The position numbers and the translations under genes were made by a program. Shown piece by piece: positions 22,831 through 36,300 of a DNA stretch of 64,000 nucleotides; positions within the stretch are counted from its first letter, which is position 1, and each line of letters starts with the position of its first letter. This DNA is from Anseranas semipalmata. Its lineage: Eukaryota; Chordata; Aves; Anseriformes; Anseranatidae. The notes beneath the pieces are model-generated. The model was not told the DNA's origin. It saw only the letters and a program-made list of their open reading frames with translations, and made no database searches. The stretch is taken from NCBI GenBank assembly GCA_013399115.1, contig VXAA01004006.1, positions 482,509-546,508 on the forward strand. The letters run 5' to 3'.

Positions 22831-25800
22831 AAGCAAGTCTTTACTATGTGAAGAGAAGAGATGCTGGACAGGTAGCGCTACACCTGGTCAGCCATGTGTG
22901 GGAATGCCCCTTCTGCCTTGGCTCCTTCAATGGACAACAGAACTTTATTCACTGTGGATGAGGTCCAGGAATTATTCTGGAAAGTTTTCAAAGCATCTTT
23001 GGAGGCAATCTCATATCACTTATTCATGTCACTTGCCTTTACTTTTACTTACTGAAGGCATTAAAAAAATTAACCCAAACAGCTGCTCAGATTCCTCTAG
23101 TTTTTATGTAGCAAAGGAAAAAAATCTGAACAGCTGTGCCAGTAAACCGCAAACCAGGTGGCCTCCCTAAGGCAAAGTTTGTATGAAATCTATAAGATAA
23201 TGTTTTTATTATCTGAGTTATTGTATTTCTTTTTTATTCCTTTGCTCTTGTGGACTCTTAAAGAGGTATTGGCCATTTATTTATCTTCATCCTTCAGTGT
23301 TTGAGCCCTACTGTAACTCTACACAGATGTTGCAGACATTCTTTCTAGATGTGGCCATCAAGTGTGAAAATCACCCTTTCAGCAAAATGCCCCTGAATCT
23401 ATTTTGAGGACTTAAATGGGATTGAAGGCTGGGTGAGAAGCAGTTTTACAGATCTGGCCTTTCTGTGGGGAGAAGCTCAGGCTGTGGCACCAAACACCTC
23501 TCTGTGGATGTGCAAGGCACTGCCCACAAGACAGTGACGGAGGGTGTTTGTTTTCCATGTTGCACAACTAAGTCACCTGAGATGCCCAGTTTTATTTCAG
23601 TTCCTTGACAATGTAGCTGGATCATCATCAAGCAGAGGCTAATGACTTACAATTACACTATAGTCTGAAAGAAAAGTTTTGTACTCAAATGTGTGAAACA
23701 CCGGGGACTTGTAAGCTGCTAGCCAAATTCTCAGCTGGGCAGTGCTGAAATCTATACAACCAGATGGATTTACACCACTGTTCTCCCGCTGCTGTCTTCT
23801 CACAGCATTTCTCTACTGAAAAAGGCTCGCAAAGAACTTCCCATGCTAAGTTTTTTAATTCCTCAACCAGCCTCCCAACCTGCATGGAGCAAATTCTGGC
23901 CTTCCAGCACCACCCTTGAAGCTCTGGGGCTTGCTCCATGCCCTCACATGCTCCATGCCGGTACGGTTGTGCCCTAAGAGGCTTCAAGCCGCCTGTCTCA
24001 AGCCCCATGTTTCACTGGTGCCCACAACCTCCTCCATCTGTGTTCCAAGGTCACCACACCATGGTCCAAACCCTAAACCCTGGCCAGCCACCCAGGGCTT
24101 ATCTGCTAAGTCCCTTCCATATAATCCCCACTAAGGGCACGCTTCTATTGCTATAAGGGAGCTTGCCGATCTGTGGATAAGTTTGCCATAAATTGCTTAT
24201 TGATGTATTCTTCCCCGACTCCCATCCTTGGATTAAGGACTCTGTGGAGTGAAGTAAAAGCACTGAAGTGTGTAAAAATCACCAGCCACATAGTGGGTAT
24301 TACAGCAAATATTCACAATAATAACAGCAACAATAATTGTAGCAATAATTACATCATTTGTTGCTGTTGTTATTCCTTCTCCTGTTCCTACAATACTTGA
24401 CACATGCGGGCTCCAGACAGTTTTTGAGCCTCAAGAAACATTTTCAGGTGATGCAGAGTGCAAAGAACAGAGGAAACAGCTTTATATTATTAACTATACA
24501 TACATAGCTGATATTGTTATATATTATTGCATAGTGATTTAAATTATTTTGCTGAACATTCTAATTCTTAAAGTTGGTTTTCAGCTCATAGCATAACGAT
24601 AGTGTATAGTAAAATATCTGAAATTTGTTTATATACCAGTAGGATATTTTTCTAATTTTTTTGCTTAAGAAAGAAAATATGTAAAAATGTCTGCGCATGA
24701 GAAGGATCATCTTCCAGGGGAAAGCATAGCAAGATCATCACTGAGTCTAAAGGAGAATTTCATCCTCCTCTAAATCACTCACTTTTGGTATGTTTTCTTC
24801 ATATTTAGTAGCTGAATGCAATTCCCTCCATATGTACTAAGCCTGTGTTATTGCAATTCCAGCATGATATATGTTTATTTGGAGTCTAACAAGATCATGA
24901 ATCAGGAAATAGCATTGCACTTTATATTATGTATTTATTTATTGTGTTAGGATGAAATTTACCTGGGTCCAGAGAACAAAATTAGGCTGTTACAGACCTT
25001 GGTTTCATATAAGTTATTTTCCTCTCAATGCCTATGCCCTGTGGACAGAAATTTATTTCATCTGCACTGAATGAGAATTCTCCCATTCTCTCACTGCTAA
25101 GGTAGCCTCCAGATATGATTTCTATACCTTTTCTCATGCTTCCAATTTTGTATCCATTACTTGAATTCTTGGAAATATGAAATATAAGACCAACAACCAC
25201 AGAGTGATAAAATCTGCAATTTGTAGGGAATATTTTTTGTTCCTATTCAATCCTTTTGTAATTAAAAAGTCCTACTCATCAGTTTGATGTCTTTGGTGAC
25301 ATCATCATACTTCTCATCGTAACCCTTCTGTTGAATTCTAGGGGCTGGATGGCCAGTAGAAAGAAGGACTGTTTTGCAGACAGTTTATGGGATTCAGATG
25401 TGGAAGATCTCGGTTCTTCTCTGAAGTATGACACCCCCTGAGCAACGAAAGAAGACCTTAATTGGACGGTGTATTAATACATGTAAATATAAAGGAAGTG
25501 AAGTGGAAAATTACACTACAGAATATAAGAGAACTCAATGTATTTAATAATACAACAGTAGTTATCTTTAATAATACTAAAAATATCACAGAAAAACATT
25601 ATGGGAACTTTGTTAAGTGCCCAAGCATGTTCCGATTGCTTTATTTATTTGATAACTTTGCAAGAATTTAAGTCTCAAAGACTTGCCATTTCTGTGAGAT
25701 TAGATAATATTCTTACACAAAATGCAGGAGAGAAATCAAATGAAAAAAATGGCAAGTTTATCTCATATAGAAGAGTTATAAAACCATTAAGCAAGTAAAA

Positions 25801-25869
25801 GTTTATTCAGTTAATTGGCTAAGGCCCAGCAAGGATTTCACAACACTATCAGCAGGGTGTTGAAATACT

Positions 25870-25883
25870 AAAAAAAAAAAAAA
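25870..25883. repeat. Poly(A) run
   Basis: About 13 A followed by CAACCAACAACC. No element was recognised upstream that would make it a retroposed tail. Confidence 0.9.
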
Positions 25884-27742
25884 CAACCAACAACCAATGC
25901 TCAGTTTCAGAGAAGCACTCTTATTAAGAAACACCTTCTTGAGTATTTCTTAGATAAGGAGCTGTTTATCAGTATGTGTGTATGATCTTCCTGGAATCAA
26001 GGTCTGTGCAAGTTTTTCCACATATCCTAACATTCTCTCAGTGTTTTCTGATTTCTCCTTGCTCAAGCCCCAGGAACACAGGAAGAGTGGAAGCAAATAT
26101 CACACCTTTTCATAACTGCATATGTTAAATTTTATTTATATTTATTTAGTGACTTGAGCTAAGACAGTGAGCATCAGAGTGTGATGAAATAACCAGAAGT
26201 GACTTCTGTCACTTTTTCATTTGCATAGAGAACAAATCTCTTGAGAACATGGATGGATATTAACATGCCAAAGAAGGAGCACAAAGAAAGGTAGCTCATG
26301 CAGCTGCTCGTACAATAGACATTTGGAAAGCTCCGAAATCAAGTTGTAACCTATGTGAAGACAATGAAAGAAGGGCCATGGACATTCAGTAAAACCCCCG
26401 GTGTAGTGATGTTGACCATGAAGCCTCTCTGAGACAGAAGGTTTCTGAATTTCTGCACCAAGATGTATCTTTTGGTAGGAATAATCTGGCCATCTAGGAA
26501 ATATTTCACCCTACCTTCCAGCACACACAGCAGTTCAAAAACAATGCAAATGTAAATACTGCTGATGCCAAACACTTCATTTGCCAATGTGAAAGGATGC
26601 ATTTTGTACCAGGTTTACATTATAACCAAGATTAATTTTAGTATTACAGAAAGAGAATAGGGCTCTGTATGGCAATTCTTTAACAACAACAACAAAAAAA
26701 CTCCCGATAAAAAATGATGTGTAACTCACAGGTTTTGAATGTTCAGGAAAACTCCTGTAAACAGCTGACTTACAAATGTTCATATGAAACAAACTATACT
26801 GCAACCCGCTTTTAATCTAACTGCCAGATACTAGAGAGCTAATACCCTGGGAGATGGCACAAGGTTTTTGAAGAAGGAGCTACCTGGTGATAAAGATCTT
26901 ATGGAAAACTCAAACCTTTTAACAAAAAAAGCAATCAATGAATATACCCTGGATTCTCTTAGGAGTAGGGAAACATCTCACCATCATAATGTCAAGGCAA
27001 CCACCATCCAGTAAGAAGTCAGGCCAAGTCTCAAGTGGCACATCACGGCATGAATTATACTATAAGGTAGCTTGGTCCAACTGTGCAGATGGACTGATCA
27101 TAAAGAATGCCTCCAACTTCTGTATCCAGCTCTGCTCTCTTACTTACTAAGAGAAAACAACCCCTGTAAAAAGCAAACACTCTATATGTCTGCATTAGTA
27201 TACATAGATCCATCAATATTCAAGACCATCTACCATAAATTCGAAAATTAGTTTTGGGAACAGAACAGGCATAACCAAAACATAAAGCCAAGAAGAAATA
27301 AACGGGAATAGAGTAAAAGTAGGGAGAGCTGACAAGCACTAAAGAAAGATTGAGAAAAGATTTATGAATATGTTAAATCATCATCAGATGGATATTCCCT
27401 TTCATCCAATTTTAGTTATTTTTGAGAATAGCTGTGTGACTGAAAATTTGCTCATGGTTATCATACTCAAAAAAGACACACTATGTGCAGGATTCAGCCC
27501 TGTAAAGCAGACAAGCAGAAGTATCATGTACCGCTTGAGTCTTGTTAAATCCTACCATGACAAAACCTTTTGATGAGGTGTAAATTTCACTGACTGATTA
27601 ATGAGACAGACTCTCCTTCCAACAACCAAATGATACTTTTCTGAATCAATTGTCAAGACAACATAAAACTGAAGTCATTAAACATGACCAAGCTAACCAA
27701 TCACGCCACGTGAACACAAACTCATTGCCACTAAGTGATGTC

Positions 27743-27760
27743 CAAAAAAAAAAAAAAAAA
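27743..27760. repeat. Poly(A) run
   Basis: About 18 consecutive A. No identifiable retrocopy precedes it and no clear flanking duplication was seen. Confidence 0.95.
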
Positions 27761-30700
27761 CCACATCAAGAAAACCAAAAGCCTAAAATTTGGAAGAGTA
27801 CAGAGACTGAAAAACTTCACTTTCTACACAAACAATTTGTCAAAAGAAAAAAATACTAAACTTGACAAGGAAATTCTTTTGCTGTAAATTACATGGTCAG
27901 TAATACGATTACATTGCTCATGTTCCCTTGCTCCTCTTCTTCCTCCTGGCTTTTTATCTAGGAAATATTTCTCAGAACCTGCTGGTTCAGATACCTCTTT
28001 CAGAGTCTTGGCATTCAAAGGTTCCAGCAACAAAGTCTTAATATTATAAAATTTCTAAGGAAATTAGACCTACTATAATCTTCTCCTGCTGACTCTCATC
28101 GAGGAATTTTAAATCCTCTAGTGTGGGAGAAGACTCCGAGGTCATAAAGCTAAGTTCACTATTTCATTAAAAGCAAAAGAGGAAAATTAGGATGAAAATC
28201 CCAAAGCCTGGTAAGGGAAGTCGGGAAACAGCAATGAAATTACAGTGGCTTCCAGAAGATTATTTTTCTGTGCAGACATCACCCTTGAACATTACCTTCT
28301 GGATCTGGCCTTCAAACTTGTCACATAATATCTAGTATTTACATATTAGCTACTATCTAGAAATGAGCAGTTTTGACGTGACTGAGGTATTCTCACAGGA
28401 AATACATGCAATGAATCAGCGGTAGCACATGTAAGAGATGCTCTGTCTGTCTTGCACTCAGCATTGCTATACAGAATGACATACCATCAAAGATAATATC
28501 CAGCCTCTGGAACAAGCAAAACAAAACACTGACTACTAATATAGAACATTAAAGTCAAAAGCAATTTTCCCTGCTTGCCCCCGCCTCCACAGAATTGCAA
28601 CCAACACTATAGAAAAAGCTGAATGAAATCTTGCTGAGTCCTGTGTGAAGCCTAGTTGCAAATAAAGTGATGTGAGATTTGCCTGAAGTTTGAACTAAGC
28701 CCTCTGCATTGTTCGGAGAGCTCACCATTAAAAGAAGAATAAATGTTAACAATAAAAAGTCCAAGAGAATGAACCTGTGAGAGCTTAGTCTAAAGATCTG
28801 CAAGAGGTCTCACAAATATATAATAAGCATCCTCACTGATGAATTCCCCAGAGGAGAAAAATTCTGCATTACCCACAAAGCACATGGTTTACAAACTGCT
28901 TCTTTCTGTCTGTATATAAGGAAGTGAAGCAGAGCATTTAACATATAACTTGTAAAATTCAACTAAAGCTAAGGAAAACAACCAGGGAAAGAGCTGATCA
29001 GCAAAGCAATATTCTCCTTCACTTAGTTTCCTCTTCATTCTTCTAATTTGTTGATAAGGCAGCAAATGAGACTCTTACCTGTCAGCATTGGGGATTTGAT
29101 ATGGATTTAGGTGAACAAAGATAAATTGAGGAGTATGGGCTCAAATCATGTTAACATTACAGGCAACTGCTGTGGGTTTTGTCACCCAATGTATTGGTAA
29201 AGGATTAGGGTGTTGGCTTTCTTTTTGTACTTTGGTGCCCTAAGCTTTGAAGAATGCAGTAGGTCCTGGCAACTTTATTTGGCTCAAATCCTTCGTACAT
29301 GGGCCCTGTGTGACCAACAGTAGCTTCTCATGAAGAACACAGCAGAAACTTGACTGCACTCTGCCAAAAAGCCTCCTGGAAGCAGGGTTTGTTGGCACAT
29401 CCCTACCTTAACACAAGCAGCCAGTGGGGGGTGACAGCAGGGGTACATCTTGGAGTTATTCAGCTCCAGGCAAAAATGGAACAAGTCTCTTCTAATGCAG
29501 ACTCTGAAAGCAAAATTACAGAAGATATGACTGGTAAATACGAAAAGGTAAGACAGGAAAAACATGTACCAAAGTATATTCACAGACAAAAGAGGAATTT
29601 CACTCTGTTATCAAGAGCATTCTTATATATAAGACTCCATTTCTCCTCCCAGCATTCAGCCCTGGGAATTGAAATGGCTGGGTGCTCCATGCTGCAGTGG
29701 TCCATCCTTTTTCCAGCTGGTCAGATAACCAGCTGAGGGACTTCCAGAAGCAGCACATAGCTCTGGCAACACAGACCTGCAAGTCTAGGTGCCTGACCAC
29801 AGAGGTGCTTGAGGAAGTCTTTAGCTGCTGGAATTCTTACTGCCCTCATATCTACTCCTTGTCCTCTCCTAGACCACAGCAGAAAAGGATGTGGGTAAAA
29901 CACAGCTAGCCTGGTCATGGACTACCTGTTGGGGTCCATCATGTTAAGACCCTATTTTCTGGAGCTGAAATGAGATAATATTTGAGAAAAGGAAAAGAAA
30001 CTGAGTAGCTAAGAGAAAAAAATCTGGCATAAAACACGTTGAACAGCTAAAGAAAAAGAAGTGAAAACAAACAAGCTCTGCAGTCAAGGAAAGGGTAAAA
30101 TCTTGGCCCTACCAAAGTCAATGGGATGTTTGCCAGAAAGCTGTAGACAGCTTGTTTTATCCAGGATTTTTAATTAGTGATTAAATGATTCAATGGCAAG
30201 TTGGCTGTTTTAAGAAGGAAAAAATCATAGAATAGCTCCAGCATGCCTCTCCCTGCCCCGCCTACCCCTTGGGAGGTACAGATCATACACAGCTTTTTTA
30301 TGGGAGACTTGACAGGTATTTCATTGAGCCTTAGCTGAAATCTGTAGTTTCCCAGGCCCTGCCTCCTTCCCCAGTCTGGGGATGAAGATAGGAAACACCT
30401 GCTAATGACACCAGAGACAGCAAACAGCAAAAGTCATGTGTCAGCAGAAAGCACACTGGAAGCCTGGTCTCTCTAATACAGATTCTGTCCATCTAATGGT
30501 GGTTAGCATATAGGGAGAAATAGGACGGTGCCTTCATCTAATTGGCATAAATTTGAATGGCTGTGAATATTCTGGAGTGACATACCCACAAATAAACAAG
30601 GTGTCTCCCTGCTGACAAGGTAAGTCTCTTGTTACCAGCCCCACTACCCAAACGATCTATTCACACCACACGCTTCCCTTATTCTGTTTGATTTTTTCTG

Positions 30701-30881
30701 CTTTTCTCAGTCTTCTTCTGCTTTTCTCCCTCCAAAGTACATTGGTTTCTATGGAAACAAAACACGTCATCGGAATGGACAGAACTTGGTGACATCCCTA
30801 AGTGCAGAGTGAAAATGCAATTTAAATAAGCATTTTGCAATTTATAACATGAGCTCAGAAAGGCAACAGGCGATTATCCTC

Positions 30882-30935
30882 CACACGTGTGTGTACATGT
30901 GTTTGCGTGGGCAGCCGCCCGTGCACGCACGCACT
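30882..30935. repeat. Alternating purine-pyrimidine, CACGTG-rich tract
   Basis: CACACGTGTGTGTACATGTG is followed, after a short gap, by GTGCACGCACGCAC. The tract alternates purine and pyrimidine and includes a CACGTG E-box core. Sequences like this can adopt Z-DNA, and the left half is nearly palindromic. Confidence 0.75.
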
Positions 30936-33900
30936 CCCTCTCCCTGCACGATTTACACACATGCAATGCCACTGGCTGCATGGGACAGCACGCAGCAGAA
31001 GGCTTTGCAGAATCTATCCCATCCTATTCTGTTTTAATATAGCTGAAAATTGCTTTGACAGCTGAATAGCTTCTTTGTTTATAACTCATTCGTAGCTGAG
31101 TCTGCTGCATTATGTAGCTTTGCAAAGAGATTACTTTGTCAAGAACTGAACATATATGGTCTGAGCATGAACAATTCAGCATGGTGAATTGCATTCATTT
31201 TATATGACGTACGGGACTGCAATCTTGCCGCCCTTAATGTGTCTGCTTTTCTCTATGGGTTTCATTTTCTGATCTTAATTTTTTTTAATAATTTTTTCTT
31301 GGGGTCTTTGGGATCATCTTCTTTACCCTTTTCTAGACAGATCCAGAGAATGTTCAATATGTCAGTTTTCAATATGTTGTATCTTGCCCTAAATGCTGTA
31401 CCATACAAGGTTTTTGGCTGTGCATAACAGGAGATTATCATTATCTTGTTAGCTAATTATCTACCTGCAAATATCCTGCTCCCACCCTAAATTGCTACAG
31501 TTCTGTTAGTATTTGAATTGGTATTTCAATACATCGGTGCCCCAATACAGGCTGAGAAAATGGACCCCACTGTAGTGGGTACCACATGGAATACATACAG
31601 CTTCGTATCTCACCCCTTCATCCCCAGCCCTAAAAGCAGTCCTAAGCACGCAGATCTCCTGGTCTGCATGCCTTCAGTACAGCTGCATGCGAGCTAGTTG
31701 CTTTTCTTTACAAAACCTCATTAATAATATTAAAGCAAAACCAGACTGCCTAGGATTACTGGCAGTATCGGGGCCTTGCACCATGTCCCGAACGCGCTTT
31801 GCAAGCTCTGCTGGCTATCACCTCCAGTGGTGCCAGTGACTGCGTTGGTTGTCTCTTACCACTGTTGCTGGTCCTACTTCTAGCCACAGCTTGTTTAGAC
31901 ATTACATTATTTCAGATTCACTTTATGCCCTGCCTGGAGGCGTAAGACAGACTCAGGGCATTTCTCTCTGGTTTTAATGCTCCTGGCTTCTTCCACTCTC
32001 CCTCTCTCAATTTTTTAAATAAACACTATTAATTCTGATGGGCAGACGATACGGTCTAGTATAAAGATGACTAAGAACAACTGACTGTACTAATGGAAAA
32101 TTCCTATTGACTTTGTAGTAGACATTATATTGATCTCCTGTGGACTGGAGACTGAAACCTTTACTCAGAGACATCACTGGGGGCTTTTCTAGTGCAGGAA
32201 ACAGAGCTGAGCCTTGAAGCATCTTGCATTTCAACAGTTTTTGTTCAGCCCATAAACTGGCAGATCTCCAATTTACAATATGCCCTGCATTTTGCACTGA
32301 GCGGTATTTCACCACTTCTGAAAATACCAGCGTTCTCTGAAAACAGAGGGGAAGTTTGTCAGACAGACAAATCCCTCCTTATCTCTTAGTCATAACCATG
32401 ATCCACTTCAGATGATTTTAAAAGATTCGCACATACTTACCTTTAAAAAAGAGTCAAGAAAAAGACTTCTTTGCAAATCACTGTTTGAAAACAGAAGCTG
32501 CAGAAAGATTCCTCACAACCTTATTTGCTCCCACTCATACTCCTAATGTGCATATATTTCAGAAAAGTTGGTGTACTGTTTGCTAATTTGTTGAATATAT
32601 ATATATGTATATTTAATTCACCATCTGTGTGGAAGTTCTTTGTACCAGAAACTGGTGTCTTCACTAATGAATTCCTTATCTTCTGCCCTTTCAGCAAATG
32701 ATGGACTGTTGACTATAACAAAAAATGCCACTGACCATGCAATATTCAGGTAATCATAGAACGATGAAAGGCCACACAGGAGGTTTAGAAACAAAACTAT
32801 TCTTCTTGTACTGGGAATTTGCAGATTTAGCAAGAAGTCATGAGATCTTCAGCGAGTCAGTAAATTTCCACAGCTGGTTTCTGTTCTTCACCCCCCCTTG
32901 TGGCAAACCTGGCTGAACCACCAAACATGTCTCAATCAGTCTGCAACCTGCTCAGCCGCAGGAGCCCTTGGAAAATCCCAGGACAGCAGACAGCAGCTGT
33001 CTCATATTATTGTAGGTACCAGCAAAAGCAGTGGTGATTTGCACCATCATCAGTTTTGCGCGTTGGTGGGAGAGTGTTGAAGGCAACAGGATGAAGTGCA
33101 CCAAAAGGATTGTGCAAAAAAGAGCCTGACAGAGAGAAAAGGATAGTCATAGTCCGCAAAGGACATGTAAATTATTTCTGAGATCAGAGGACCTAGATAC
33201 AGAGAGAAAATGAGAAGTAGAGAGGGGAAGGAAGGTGCCTCATCAATGAGCAGCATGATCTTTCTGGAGTAAATAAAATTGTGCCCCTCGCTCTCCTTCA
33301 GGGAGAGCTCAGTGCTGTTAATATTCTAGGTGCTGGATTTCCATGTTCATATACCTTCTCATTTATGTATGCAACTATCTTTCTATAAAGCAATAGCTAA
33401 TAATGAGTTAAATATGTGCCACATAGAAGGGTATCCATGGGCCATTGATTGTGAGACTATAATTATATAAGAAAACAGGAGAGTTCATTAAAGGCTACTT
33501 TTCCAAAAAGCACCTTAAATTTTCGTCCCTCATGACGTGTCAGTGCATAACTCCTTTTTCACTAAAGGCGTGTAACTCAGATCAGGTGTTTCAGTTGGGA
33601 GAAACACAAACATTTTTGACACGGTATCAGTCAAGAACTGGTGAATAAAATTCAGAGGAGTGTTTGCAAGGCAAGTAATGATACAGCAGAATCAGGTAAA
33701 TCCAACCATCAGTGAAATGATGAATTTACTCCCTTGGGTTTATGACCTTTTCTTGTTTTCTCTCCAGGACTGCACCAGTAAATATGCCAGACAGGACTCC
33801 AGGCCACTTCTGACTTTCCACTGACTCACCAAGGTTCAGATGACTGACTTACATCAAGCTCCTCATAGACATGAGAATACATCTACTCAGAAAGGTAGAT

Positions 33901-33993
33901 CTTGTACTTTTTGGTTTCCAGAAAGACTAAAGATGCAAAGGCTGATGCTATTAGCAGATTGATGTGGTCCTTTTTCAGTGAGCTTTCAGCCTT
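30936..33993. other. Unique non-coding sequence
   Basis: Nothing gene-like identified. A short (TA)n run lies at 32595-32612. Confidence 0.5.
32595..32612. repeat. TA dinucleotide run
   Basis: ATATATATATATGTATAT, a short AT microsatellite. Confidence 0.95.
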
Positions 33994-34416
33994 TCATACT
34001 TCTTGAAAAAGCAGGCCTGGTGGGAGCAGAACCATAGGCCCAGTTCTCGGTGCCTGTACACCTATAATGGCAACAGTGCTGGGCACGAGAATATAACCGG
34101 GATTAGCAGGCTGGACCACTGTGGATAGAGCGTTTAAGACTGCATCTGCAGAGCTGAATAACTGAACGAAGTCAGAGGCTGACAGTAAAGATCCATTTGC
34201 AACAATGACAATTTTTTCGTAACGATTAGCAAACTTTACGTGGATCTCAGCCACAGAGTTTCTACAAGAAACTTCAGAAATTCCTAAGACGTAAAGAATC
34301 ACCTCAGAGAGGCTCTGGTGTAGTTTCCAAATGACCTTTGATGAGACTGGCATCCTCGTAAAACAGAGGAGACAGCACATGGTGGAGAGCAGGGCTAGGT
34401 GTAAGAATTTCCTCAT
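33994..34416 (-). CDS. Candidate secreted protein ORF, 140 aa, family unknown
   Basis: The frame starts at an ATG with A at -3 and runs 140 codons to a stop. An in-frame TGA 12 nt upstream makes this ATG the natural start. A strong minus-strand 3' splice site (GCTTCTTTTTCAG, exon beginning at 34521) lies 105 nt upstream, so the ORF could sit in a second exon with a short 5' UTR. Residues 1-26 look like a signal peptide: basic RK, then the hydrophobic LHLALLSTMCCLLCF, then small residues. The rest is hydrophobic and beta-rich in look, with one N-glycosylation sequon (NGS, about residue 74) and a single later Cys (about 51). No domain is recognised and no clear poly(A) signal was found downstream. 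A strong CpG island lies about 1.3 kb upstream on this strand. It could be a real small secreted protein, a non-coding transcript, or chance. Confidence 0.33.
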   Translation of the reverse strand: MRKFLHLALLSTMCCLLCFTRMPVSSKVIWKLHQSLSEVILYVLGISEVSCRNSVAEIHVKFANRYEKIVIVANGSLLSASDFVQLFSSADAVLNALSTVVQPANPGYILVPSTVAIIGVQAPRTGPMVLLPPGLLFQEV

Positions 34417-34521
34417 TCTCTCATCTCAGAGGCAGGCAGTGTGATTTTGCACAACCACAACAGCCCAGCTCAGCCACCCATAGGGCATTTCAAGCTCTCC
34501 CTCAGCAGGGCAAAAGTCCAC

Positions 34522-35829
34522 CTGAAAAAGAAGCAATGGGGAAGGAACCTCCGCGGCCTGACAGCCGCTGCCCTAGCTTGAATGCTACGAGGCTCTTTCA
34601 GTTCTGCAGATGGTAGTTCTGTAAACAGGAATTACCTTTGGACCCTTAAAAAAACACGCACTGTATCATTCTGGAATGGTGCTAATCTCTCTATCATGGA
34701 GGTCAAAGCAAGCTTTCTATTATAAGCTCCGTGGAACACACCCACTTCCCAGCCACTCACTTGCAGGGAACAAAATCCAGCCGGTCAAAATGCCCCGTGT
34801 GTAACAGGATGCCAGAGCAGGAGCTTGCGGCAACGTGGGTGAGGCATTTTGGAGCTGTGAGACCTCCAGGCTGGAGGCTGAGCCCTGGGTGAGGCAATAC
34901 TGGCTCGGTGCCCCTGCAGAAGAGGCAGAGTTTTCTCTCTGCTTCCTCGCGAAGGACAATGGTCTATTCAGGGCCGATACCAGCTGGAGAGGCCACTGCC
35001 TCACATCACAGCCCAAATCCAGCACGGCCTTGCCACAGTGCTCCCCACCAGCGACCGCTCTCATCTTCCCTAGTACCTTTGCAGAGTCCTTTTTCACACA
35101 CTGCGACGGCACTTACAACAGCTAGAGCCCAGCAAGGATTGGGCCTCGTGGTTACAATGACAACGTCCCAGCCTTGGAGTCACATTGACTGGAGCAATGA
35201 CCGGCATGTCCCAAAGCACAGACATTGATACTCAGGGTGTGGTAAGCTGGGGGCTAGCTGAGGACCCTCAACTTCTCTTTCTTCTATATTTTCCTAGGGG
35301 TCTGGAGTGCATATTGACTTTGCTGATAAACTTATCAGTAGCAGAGTGAAACATCCGTTCCATTGGTACTGTTTACAGACAGCCTGTTTCTCTAGTTGGT
35401 GAGTTGGGATTGAGTGAACAGGGTGACTCTGTTTTCTTCCTTTCCCCATGAACACTGCTCCTAGCACCGAGCTGCATGTCAGAAGATGGGGAAGAGACAC
35501 TGTGCTGGGGCCAGCCCTACCCCTGCCCCGATGCTGAAGGTCCTCTACCCCTGTACACCCTTCCCAGCCCCAACCCCTGGAGATGAGGAAAGGCTGTGGC
35601 ACAGTATGTGGACTCCGATTACATCTCCAAACAGGAGGAACACACAATTGGTGGGAGACGCCTGCTTTCTAGCCCCTTTGTGCTCAGGGGCAGAAATACA
35701 AATAAGCCTCAATGTCTTTTTCCTGCTTATGTGAGCCGAGATCCGTTTTTCAATAGCAGGCCCTGGCAGATAAGTATTCCCTTTGCCTGGTATTTATCTC
35801 TGGGGAGGAAGGGCCTTTTGCTGGCTCCC
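34522..35829. other. Non-coding, possible first intron of the 34-kb candidate
   Basis: If a minus-strand transcript starts in the CpG island at 35.8-36.3 kb and splices to 34521, this is its intron. Independently of that, no exon or repeat is recognised. Overlapping open frames on both strands at 34.7-35.7 kb look like chance. Confidence 0.35.
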
Positions 35830-36300
35830 AAGACAGTCCCCTCCAGCACTTGGGGGTGCAACCCGGCGGCAGGTAGGGCCGTGACCCAGGGATGCTTCTA
35901 CACCCGCTGCGAGGCTGGTGCTGCCACGCCGACCACACAGCCCGCGCACAGGCAGCCGGGCACAGCCAGCGGCGGCGGGGCCCTGCTTTCACAGGCCCAG
36001 GACCCGGCAGCGGAGGACTCGGTTGAAGCTTCGCGCCACAACTGCAGCACGGGCGATGGCGTCCCAGGGTTCGCTTGGTCTCGGGGAGAATGGGACCGTA
36101 AACTTTACGAGCGAGTCTTCCCTCCTAAATGAATTACATAACAGAACCACTGCTAACAGCTGGTGTTGTGTCTGAAAGACCACAGAGAGAAGCGGGGAGG
36201 AATGGCAACAAGCCTCCCGACAAGCCCCGGCACAGCGGGCAGCAGCCGCACCCATGCTTCACCCACGCTGCACGTAACGCCACGCGCCAAGAGCCCGTCT
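35830..36300. promoter_or_regulatory. Strong CpG island, likely promoter
   Basis: About 470 bp with the densest CpG of the window. The central 230 bp (about 35890-36120) hold roughly 25 CpG by hand count, an observed/expected ratio near 1. Clusters include CAGCCCGCGCACAGG, CCAGCGGCGGCGGGG, CTTCGCGCC and ACGAGCGAG. CpG density continues to CACGCGCCAAGAGCC near 36290. An unmethylated island like this is usually a promoter. Possible minus-strand donors at its right side are GTGG|GTGAAG (near 36265) and GAGA|GTAAGC (near 36345). I see no TATA box. The plus-strand 178-codon frame across it shows no domain and is attributed to composition. Confidence 0.65.

Larger units (their letters stand above)
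22831..30881. other. AT-rich non-coding stretch
   Basis: No exon-like block supported. It holds an AAT/AAC/ATT-rich patch (about 24318-24380), A-runs at 25870-25883 and 27743-27760, and an AAC run at 26682-26700. The A+T-rich open frames between 25.4 and 28.8 kb are short and low-complexity. Near 30.2 kb the string AAATCATAGAATAGC is only a faint echo of a CR1 tail. Confidence 0.5.

Noticed and set aside
27743..27760. Poly(A) run as a possible processed-pseudogene tail
   Set aside because: No open retrocopy, known gene similarity or flanking duplication was found upstream.
30215..30235. AAATCATAGAATAGC, reminiscent of an inverted CR1 tail
   Set aside because: It is only one unit with no GGTTGGA block following, so it is not distinguishable from chance.
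35596..36132. 178-codon plus-strand frame
   Set aside because: It runs into the CpG island, has no domain or splice framing, and competes with open frames on both strands.
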